Assembly: GCA_950295325.1 (NCBI GenBank)
Contig: OX485807.1
Location: 10,691,001 to 10,755,000, forward strand
Direction: 5' to 3'
DNA from: Polytrichum commune
Taxonomy: Eukaryota; Streptophyta; Polytrichopsida; Polytrichales; Polytrichaceae
DNA: 64,000 bases
Below the pieces are notes generated by a model. The model was not told the origin of the DNA and made no database searches. It saw only the letters and a program-made list of their open reading frames with translations. Below are positions 55,985-64,000 of the stretch, piece after piece. The position numbers and the translations under genes are program-made. Each line of letters starts with the position of its first letter. Within the stretch, counting starts at the first letter, position 1.

Positions 55985-56339
55985 AGTCTACTACGGGATA
56001 TATGAAGTGGTGGTGTTGTATTGCACATGGGCACAAGCCAACAAGAGGGGAGCTCGGGCTACAATGAAATGCGACGAATATGGATTCACATTGTTCAGAT
56101 TTGATCGACTGATTCCATATTCAGTGGACTCTTTTGCATTTCCTCTTCACGTACAACAAGTATTTTTTGTAGACGATGAGGAGAACAATGAATGGAAGAT
56201 TGTTTTGCGGCGACAACCACGTGGTGCAAGAGTCGAGTCAAGCGATGGCGGAAGGCATGAAATGCAAAGTGTGCAGTTAGGTAGAGTAGATGAGCATGCA
56301 GGCCTGCGGCCCATCATGCAGTACCATATACACTCTTGA
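55985..56339 (+). pseudogene. CACTA (En/Spm) relict with DUF4216-like domain
   Basis: The plus strand reads YGIYEVVVLYCTW, DEYGFTLFRFDRLIPYSVDS, then LHVQQVFFVDDEENNEWKIV. The order VVLF.C.W, DEYGFTLV.F.RL, and QV.QVFYVED...W.VV is the signature of DUF4216, which occurs in the transposase region of plant CACTA elements. About 110 codons are open; the rest of the element is not found nearby. It lies just after the Harbinger relict and may have landed in it. Confidence 0.75.
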
Positions 56340-57905
56340 TTTTAGCAGATGCAGGAGACTTACCACCCAAGATGTAAACCAAACTTAGGTTGTTGTAGAG
56401 GAGGATCTAGAGGTGGGACATGACCAACTATCAAACACACTATGAAGGGTAGTCATTTATGTCATTCCCAATATATACAATTGGACTTGCCTTCCAATTG
56501 ACTTCAATGTCACTGATTGAATAAAGAACATGCGTGTGCATTGCCTCAAATTAAAATCCAAATCGACAAGTATTTGAACAAGGTGCAAAAAGAATTGTAG
56601 TGATTGTAGACAATTTGAGTTTGTAACTAGAAATTTTTTCCATAACATTTGAATTCAAAAAGAGATGGGAAAATGCTTCCAAGAAAAAAAAATTGGAATG
56701 AAAAAAAATTCAAATAAAACTCATATAAGTTTACAAAATTTTAAAGACATTTAAAAAAATACAATAACCCTAAGGAGAAAACCTTAAAGGAACAAAATAA
56801 AATCACGAAAAGAGTGTAAACTAAAGGAAGGAACGAAGAAGTGAAAGAATAAATTGAACACAAACAAAGGAAAAAAAATTGCATTAAAACCATGAATGCC
56901 CCACTCCTAAATCCCCCTACAATTGGCTGCCCAAAACTATAGTCACCTAACTACTAATTCTAGTCATATGGCTGCCCATGAGAAAAACAATCGGGAGAAC
57001 ACGTTCCCTACGTAGTTCCAATTGAGGCCCCCTGAAAATATGACTAAAATCCTAGTCATGTGATGACTATAGTCATTTCTAGTCACCAAAGTGGTCATTG
57101 ATGACTGCATTCTAACCGATAGTCATATCCGGTCGTAAGGCCCTAGTCATATTTCGTTTGTTTTCCTAATAGTGGAAGCTCCACTCATTAAGGATCGAAC
57201 CCAATTTCTCACAAGTTATTCTATGAAGTTTTCTTTTTCTTTTTCTTTTTTGAGGGGGGAAGTCTCTTCCCATGCAAATTTAGGTTTTAGATTGCATTTT
57301 GAAGTACAAGTTGATTTTCTAGGGCAAATTTGAGTATTCCAATATGTCAAATGGTAGATATTAAGTAACATTGACATCTCACAACTATTTTTCAAATTTG
57401 TATAGGTCAAAATACATGGTCAAGCTTCAAACTCGAAAGCTTCACTCATACCTCTATATCATTTAAGAGATAATTGAAACCGTATTGACATACTATAGAA
57501 ATGATAAGAGATTGTATGAGATTTCCGGAGAAGGTAGATTGCTAGAATGTATATGATTTCATCAAATGGATTTATGGTATAAATCAGGGGTTAGTGCTAA
57601 AAATGAGACTTCAATGAGTACTGTTGAGGATGATATTTGAGAGTTATCTTCAGTTGGTTCGCTTTAATTGGAGGTCACACCTCAACGTCAAGACAAAAAT
57701 CTCAAAACCAAAGGTTACAAATTGTAAGAATTCTTAAAACAAGTGGTTACCAATAGTAAAAAGGTTGATGTCAAATTTTCAAGCCACCGCCTTTTCAATG
57801 AAGAATACAGATGCTTGTATGAAAGCCTTCATACAAAATTGTAGTCAGCTTTCTAATATGCACGCATATTTTCAAATTCATTCTCAATATTATAAAATAT
57901 CATTA
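56340..57905. other. No supported gene
   Basis: AT-rich. A phrase GGATCGAACCC near 57193 resembles an inverted tRNA B box, but nothing supports a tRNA. Confidence 0.4.
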
Positions 57906-58142
57906 TTAATTTTCAAGTGACAAATCATATAAAGCTCTAGCTAAGCTTGTGTGTTTATTTTTAACTTCATAAAGTAAATCCTCATCTTTCTCATTCTCTT
58001 TGAACAAGAATATTTCTACTTCTACATCTTCACATATCTCTACATTGAACGCGTTTTTATTATAAACTTGAGGCAATTCTTCTACAAACCACAACAATTG
58101 TTGGCCTTTCACCTTGCAATTCATAATCTTCTTTTTAAACAC
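57906..58142 (-). pseudogene. Relict of the Harbinger transposase C-terminal extension
   Basis: The 78-codon frame contains EIFLFKENEKDEDLLYEVKN, followed by KHTSLARALYDL. It is the counterpart of EIFLIKENEKNEDLLIEATN at 13139-13198. Its orientation relative to the relict at 54.8-55.9 kb is the one expected if all belong to one decayed Harbinger copy expanded by insertions. The catalytic part of the transposase is not found beyond it. Confidence 0.65.
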
Positions 58143-58389
58143 CTTATGTAGTTTATTTTTTCAATTATTTTATGTGTCTACTCTCCAATAACTAACCATT
58201 CTATCTTTTGATTGAATTCATCTATTGTATAAAAGATTGCATTCATGCTGCATCACCAATTACACTATTTTGTTTAATTAGTGTGGGTTACCATTCGGAG
58301 TTACGTGTTGCTGTAACTTTTCACCGAAATCATCATTTTTTACCAACTAAGTTATGTCATATTCTCTGGTATACACAATGAATGCGGAG

Positions 58390-58605
58390 AACCGACAACT
58401 TAGTTACATATGAACCGGTTAAGTTTGAGAAATAACCGGTTGAAGTTCAAGAATTTAGGATAATTACCGACCACTTTGGGGGAATCTATAGATTTCACCC
58501 TCAAATTAATATAGAAAAAACGAGAGATGTCAACATGTAACTAGTTGAACTTTGAAACACTAGAAGTTTAACTGGTTGTGTCCATAAACCTCCGGGACAC
58601 TAAGT
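58390..58605 (+). repeat. Dispersed repeat, second copy
   Basis: Matches 46509-46728 in order, beginning at the AACCGACAACTTAGTTAC region and ending CCTCCGGGACACTAAG. Confidence 0.8.
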
Positions 58606-58728
58606 GTACATACTAACTACTCATCTTATTTGGGTAAGAAATGATACCTTCTATAAAATGCTATAGCAATGAGTAACTCCAAATGGTTACCCACACTAAT
58701 TAGATGCATGTCTTTCATGATGCATAAA

Positions 58729-58729
58729 T

Positions 58730-58767
<38 letters not shown>

Positions 58768-58768
58768 T
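58729..58768. repeat. (TG)n(GA)n microsatellite
   Basis: TG repeated about ten times and then GA about eight times. Confidence 0.95.
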
Positions 58769-59059
58769 TGTACTTTTCAAAGCTTTTTTCAAAGCTTGAT
58801 CTTCCTCTTTTTAGAGGCCCTTTCCTTTCTATTCTTCATCAAAATAAAGCAAGGGTGGGTGGGTGGGATTTTTCATTCAATCATAAATATGTTTTCCTAT
58901 CAAGTCATAGTACTTATCAATGTAACTATGCTTGTGTTGTTAAGTTTTGTATGACATGGGATACATTGCAATATCTTGTATTCTCAAGTAGGAACATGCA
59001 TCCTCACTATCATGCTTCCTTTAATCATGAATTAACTCAAGTAATTTTGAAACCCTAAC

Positions 59060-59965
59060 TATGAGGTATAAGTGGTCAAGCATGTAATGACATGCCCATC
59101 ACATGACTTTGTATATAGAAGTATAGTCTGGAATAGAATCGAACTATGCCATGTATTGTGCTTGGTAGTCAATGTAACTAATGTTACTAATGTTACCAAT
59201 GTTATCATCAAGTACTAAGTTGAATATGTAAGATGTAGACTTACATATGTGTTTCCATATTATCTCAACTACTTTGTAGTGTTTGTGTGCTAATCAAAAT
59301 ACTATTTCAAAATAGTAGATAGTCTTTCATACTTATCATAAAATAAGGTGAAAGAGTATTCAAACTTGAACAATGTACTATTGTTGGTGTAGAAAATGTG
59401 AAGAGCTAGCCTCACCTGCACCCGTGCCAACCCAAACATACAAATGTGTGTTAGAAAGGCGTGTGTCAGGTGTCTTCAGCTAGCTCAGTTGCTATCCATG
59501 TCACACATCAACTTCACCTGTCAAGTTCATTGATAGTCTACAATCACAATACTCATTACAAATCAATGAGTATGCTTACCTGCTCTTTTGCCATATTGTA
59601 TAACTTTGAAAGTAACAATCCCTAGTACACCAAATGTCAGTTTTTCACCTCCCCTCCAACCTTGTACTCACACTCAAAGTTAAGCGCTCCCCTTCATGCA
59701 TGTAAAAGAGACTCACATGGAAGAATGAGAAGCTTAAGTATTGGTGTGGCCAAGCAAGGAGGTTGTTTTAGGTCACAGAAACCCTAAAAACGTGGAGTAT
59801 GGTAATTATTTTTTAACCATAGTACTTTAACTCATGGTTAGGTCTAACTCAACTTTTTAATTGTGGTGTAGATTTCCTTTAGGTGTCTCAACCCTATTGG
59901 AATGCTCATATTACATTGTCAAGAATGTTACTCATTAGTTTTAAAGGCAAAATCAAGAGCAAAGC
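59060..59965. other. No supported gene
   Basis: AT-rich unique sequence without recognised frames. Confidence 0.4.

Positions 59966-59967
<2 letters not shown>

Positions 59968-60021
<54 letters not shown>
59968..60021. repeat. (GA)n microsatellite, about 26 units
   Basis: An uninterrupted run of AG dinucleotides. Confidence 0.97.
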
Positions 60022-60023
<2 letters not shown>

Positions 60024-60504
60024 CAATCGAGGTAAAATTAGGGAGTTAAATGGGCATTTTCATGTCTAATCAAAATATTGCGAAGTCTTTTTCAAGGGTT
60101 TACACTAAGGGCTTATGATCTCCAGAAGACTTTGGAACATAATTTAAGGACTTCCTTATGATCTCATCCATAAAGTGGGGTATCATGGTCATTTAAGAGC
60201 TAGGACCCACTGTCTTTAGTGTAAACATTTTCTTAAGTGTGGTGAAAATAATGAACATGGGCCACACTAATTTTCTAGTCGAGGTGAAATTAACACGGAT
60301 CCAAGACGAAGACATCCGACCAAACACATTGAATTGATTTATAAAAAAAATTAAGTATAATATAAATAATCACTCACATTAATATTCCACCACGCATTTA
60401 GTGTGGGCTGAAAATTGATGTGGCCTACATTAATTCTCGTTATCAGAATTAGCTGGGCTCTAGAAAATTACTACGGTCCAGAGCAAAAGGACTATTTAGT
60501 ATAG

Positions 60505-60709
60505 TTACAAATAGGTAGTTGAGTTTGAGAAACAACTGGTTAAGGTTCAAGGCGTCAGGCAAACCGTCGATCATTTTACAAGAATCCATGGACTACTATA
60601 CCATAAATTTGATAAAGAAAATTGAAAGACATCCGAGTCAACCTGTACTTGGAATTACTTGGAAATACTTGGATCAACTGATTTTGCTCAAAGTTTCCCT
60701 GGACACTCA
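60505..60709 (+). repeat. Dispersed repeat, third copy
   Basis: Diverged copy of 46509-46728 (GTTGAGTTTGAGAAACAACTGGTTAAGG). It ends at the Harbinger MITE insertion. Confidence 0.65.
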
Positions 60710-61307
60710 GGGCCACTTCACACACAAGACTGAAGGCCCCTGACCATTGCAATCTAAGAGCTCTTATTGGTCGAAAGGGCGGAGACCGTTCAAGTTCACT
60801 TCGCACACGAAGGTGAAGGCCTAAAGGCCCAAAGAAGACTTCATGGATGAAAAGTGTATATGGAGTCCTACATGGCAGACTATAGATAAGGTTTCATGCT
60901 CTCCTATAATTTTTGTCAAGCCCACCTCCAAGAGGTAGGCTTGATGCAAATCTCGGAAGATCATGACTTTTTTTTTAAATATTTTTCCAGTGGGACATAT
61001 TTCAGGACATATTGCAGGGCATATTCCAAAATAGATTCCAAGACATACAAACACCGCCATGTAACTTACTTCTCTTAAATTGATAGAGTTTGAGACATAT
61101 TATATTAAACCAAATCCTCTCCTCTTTTTCCGCCAACAAAATATGCAGTGGTCCCGCAACATGGTCCATTCTCACTTCACATTATGCTTGAGGGCCCGTG
61201 ACTACATAAAATGGCTTTCCCAACACCCATTGTACAACCTTTGGATGAGAGTCAAGGGTCCTCACCATTACAAGGTCATGGCTCTTGGCTCATGTATGAA
61301 GTGGCCC
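60710..61307. mobile_element. Harbinger-derived MITE, 598 bp, TSD TCA
   Basis: It starts GGGCCACTTCACACAC and ends ATGAAGTGGCCC, the same tips as the element at 11609-15103. TCA flanks both sides (60707-60709, 61308-61310), a variant of the usual TTA. The first 255 bases align with the right end of that element, including AGAGCTCTTATTGGTCGAAA and CCACCTCCAAGAGGTAGGC. The last 60 match its left end (CAAGGTCATGGCTCTTGGC). It is thus a deletion derivative that could be moved by the same transposase. No coding capacity. Confidence 0.92.
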
Positions 61308-61310
61308 TCA

Positions 61311-61960
61311 TATGGGTGGTGTTTCGTAGCACCTATGGTAGGTGCTCCTTGGTTGGTTACGTATCTTTATTGGACACCTATTATTTGAGTGGTATTGTAA
61401 TTGGTTAGGTATGATTTTAAGAATGAATACCAAAAAAACATGTGCTTACAAGAGATTGTACTATGTGCTCAAGACATGATAACCATTCCAAGTTCAATAG
61501 TCAACATAATGGGGGGGGGCTACATGATCATTTAACGAGCACATGAATATTCTTTTTTAGAATGAATAAGATACTCACACGAGCTGCATAAATTATCAAG
61601 AATGTTGCTACACCCTCAATTTGGATTTGTGAACCAACTCGTATTAATCATGTGTTTCATATCCTACGAGAGGTTGGCTAGTCGGAACAAGTAACCATAT
61701 ATGACCCATCTAACTTACCAAAGGGGGTGAGGTAATGTTGATTGCTATGTATAGTATGGGGATTGTTATTGTCACGTACTTCAATCGCTCGTCAATAATC
61801 CAAGAACAATTACACTCCTGAAAACAATTATGAACTTTCAATGCAGTACATTATAAAAACTTTCCCTTAACAAGTACAATGTGCTTCTATAAGCTCGAAC
61901 CACCCGACCATAAGAGGGAGACAATGAAAAGATCCCCTCTCCTCCCCATAGCTCTCTTTT
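61311..61960. other. No supported gene
   Basis: No frames or repeats recognised. Confidence 0.4.
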
Positions 61961-61984
61961 ATATCCCCAAAGGGACTCCTAGTC

Positions 61985-62110
61985 TTATCCTTCTCTATTC
62001 ATAGTATTTAAGAAATACTTTTAGAAGTCTTAAGTCTTCACTCTTAGTCTTATCCATCTTTATCCATAGTATTTAAAGGTAACTTTTAGAAGTCTCAAGT
62101 ATAACTAAAC
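61985..62110. repeat. Tandem duplication, about 62-bp unit
   Basis: TAGTCTTATCC, CATAGTATTTAA and ACTTTTAGAAGTCT occur twice in order, at 61990-62035 and 62047-62096. Confidence 0.75.
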
Positions 62111-62189
62111 TTAGACCCAAGTTTCCTATCTATATACATATATCATTTCATTGTATGATATTTTCTTATATGTTGGCTTGATCACAATC

Positions 62190-62460
62190 TTACTGGAATC
62201 AATAAGAGATTAGATTGCACAAGTATAAACACCTATACAAAGGCATATGAACAATGCTTGGAGTGAGATGGTCTCATGCTCTCCTTACTTTGCCTTTTAT
62301 TGTTTTTATTCTCTTCATTGGTTCACACAAATAATATGGGATAACTCTTATCCCTCTACGGACTTAGCATGATAGCCTTATTCTAACCTTCTTCTTTCTC
62401 ATGCCGCTTCCTTTATATTTCTATTGACTACGAGCAATCTAATGCTCTACCCTCTACAAA
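62190..62460. repeat. Dispersed repeat shared with 31.39-31.71 kb
   Basis: Second copy of the family described there. It leads directly into the palindrome array. Confidence 0.6.
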
Positions 62461-62461
62461 T

Positions 62462-62830
62462 CTTCCACTTGGAATTTAGCTAATTCCAACTTGATTGATT
62501 CATCCATTCTTCTAGTTGGAATTGTCTGATTCCAAATTGATTCATCTATCCATTGAGAGTTGTTTAACTCCAATGAATAACATCCATCCGCTAGGAGTTG
62601 TCTAGCTCCGATTCATATCTTCTAGTTGGAGTTGTCTAACTCCAACACAAAGACCTTCAAGAGGGAGATGTCTAACTCCCAATTGGAGTTGTCTTACTCC
62701 AACACAAAGATCTTCCATCCGGAGTTGTTTAACTCATGTGCACAATATGTCCATGGGTTGTCTAACCGTTGTGCACGTTTCATCAATAAGTTGTCTAGCC
62801 CATTTCTTCCTCTAGAGTTGTTTGACTACA
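62462..62830. repeat. Array of about ten short palindromic words
   Basis: Variants of GGAGTTGTCTAACTCC recur at irregular spacing: GGAATTGTCTGATTCC, GAGTTGTTTAACTC, GGAGTTGTCTAGCTCC, GGGAGATGTCTAACTCCC, GGAGTTGTCTTACTCC, GGGTTGTCTAACC and others. The outer bases change in pairs (GGGAG with CTCCC, GGAAT with ATTCC), so the dyad symmetry is kept while the sequence changes. The centre TTGTCT or TTGTTT stays constant. Confidence 0.85.
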
Positions 62831-62879
62831 GTCACTGTGTGCTCACATGCTAAATACATCAAAGCATAGTAAGTCATCG

Positions 62880-64000
62880 TTTTTTTTTCAATCCATTAAT
62901 CAATAAATTTTTTAATTTAATCACCACTAGGGTATATTGTTATTTTACCAACTTAACACATGATTCAAATTCATGGACATGTATTCAATCTTTAAGGTTA
63001 AATTAAGATAAATCACCAACAAACCTTTAGCGGCAAGTTTTACCCCCCCCCCCCCCTCCCCCAAGATAGGTATTGAAAATCCCAATACAAGGATAGTGTA
63101 CATATCCAAGGTTGGGAATTCGTGATACTCAAGATATTATTTGGTAACAAAAAAATTGGATGAGTTTATCAAGAAGCTCTAATGGAGCTTAGTTTACGTA
63201 AGCACCTTCAAGTTGGCACGTAAGACTCCTAGCTATTATGAAGAACTTGCTTTATTGTAAGTAGCAAATAGGTGGCAAAGGGTCATGATGTGGCTATTAA
63301 TTCTCTTGGCCTATTTTCTAACCTTCCACAATATATGGAGGGTGGGGATGGTGTTGTGAATATCCGTGTTTGGCTTACATTTTGGAATGTTGAGGTGGAT
63401 TCAAGAGGTGTAGCGGGTTTTCAACGTAGTGGGTGTTTTTGGTTTGTGTTTGGAGGTAGTGTTTGTGGTGTATGTTGTGGAGATGTTTGTGTGTGGCTTG
63501 GGTATAGTGTTTGGTGAGGAGATGTGCGTTGTGTGTGGAGTCACAATCGTTGCATATGCCAAAGAGGTTCTCTTCATGTCCCCATGTGTCTTCCTATATG
63601 AGGTAGCTTTGCTAGTGGTATAGGTACATGTGTTTGGATTTGGTGATTCCATTTGAGCCTAGTTTGTAGTCTATGCGGACATCACGGATGGCATTTATGA
63701 TGCAGGTTTGGGAGTCAGTCCGCATGGGGGGGGGGGGTATTGGGAGAGGAGGGTGAGATTATTTGTGTTTGTGAGGGGCCATGGGCTATGTAGCGGGTGG
63801 TGCATTTGTGGTGTGTATAGCAAAAAAGTTTTTGGACATGTGTGAGGTTTGTTGGTTGAAGTTTGTGCACTTGTCGTATTGGAGTTTAAAGATTTATGGG
63901 TGAGGAAGTGCATACCTATGAAGTGGATAATATTTCAGATTTTGGTGAGTTGTTGGTTGAGGAAGATGTTGAGGAGTTTGGGGTGTGACATTTGTTCAAT
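62880..64000. other. No supported gene at the window end
   Basis: A C14 run lies at about 63043-63057 and a G run at about 63726-63737. 63150-63260 repeats 38880-39010. From 63300 the plus strand is G/T-rich with protein-like but unrecognised frames on both strands. Confidence 0.4.

Noticed and set aside
57185-57205. Inverted tRNA B-box-like phrase
   Set aside because: No A box, stem or partner arm; a single 11-bp match is expected by chance.
62462-62830. CRISPR-like array
   Set aside because: Words are short, degenerate and irregularly spaced, and the DNA is plant nuclear.

Overview
The window looks like land-plant nuclear DNA. It has plant-type LTR retrotransposons, PIF/Harbinger, Mutator-like and hAT-like DNA transposons, a CACTA relict, spliced genes with GT-AG introns, and a pseudogene of the small GTPase ARL2 (TITAN5 in Arabidopsis). 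Genes are sparse and repeats are nested several layers deep, as in a medium or large plant genome. The species cannot be named from the sequence. No prokaryotic or organellar feature was seen.

Layout. 1-9524: a very young Ty3/gypsy element on the minus strand (gag-protease, then RT-RNase H, then integrase), with its 3' LTR cut by the window start and a complete 5' LTR at 7626-9524. 9540-10386: a two-exon gene fragment next to that LTR. 11217-15106: a degraded HARBI1 relict, then an almost complete PIF/Harbinger transposon (11609-15103, TSD TTA) with two converging genes whose stop codons lie side by side. 15104-18510 and 24785-31360: two copies of one long dispersed repeat. The first copy is split by the Harbinger element and by a small hAT-like element (8-bp TSD). 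The second is split by a 4.4-kb Mutator-like element (25377-29807, 10-bp TSD, about 260-bp TIRs) that carries a spliced ARL2 pseudogene, a Pack-MULE. 21832-22253: a 48-bp minisatellite. 31768-32070: copia polyprotein relict. 33888-38860: a small MITE and a foldback-like inverted repeat whose left arm is split by a solo LTR (TSD TTATG).

The probable functional genes lie at 41.1-46.2 kb. One is a single-exon gene for an unrecognised multi-pass membrane protein (+). The other is a four-exon gene for a 325-residue protein with a C-terminal membrane anchor (-); its first intron holds a local triplication that includes a copy of the end of exon 1. Beyond them are a 1.26-kb near-perfect palindrome (46729-47989, 9-bp TSD, a non-autonomous MULE), a nest of solo LTRs (48981-53953, TSD TAGAT, enclosing 49035-50512, TSD ATAAG), a second decayed Harbinger copy with a CACTA DUF4216 relict next to it, a Harbinger MITE (60710-61307) and an array of short palindromic words at 62.46-62.83 kb.

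The most informative points come from comparing copies inside the window. Several insertions can be checked against their own empty sites. The conserved Harbinger 3' coding extension, present in two copies, shows that the transposase of the larger element was probably about 90 residues longer than its present reading frame. All functional statements rest on motifs read by eye; no database search was run.
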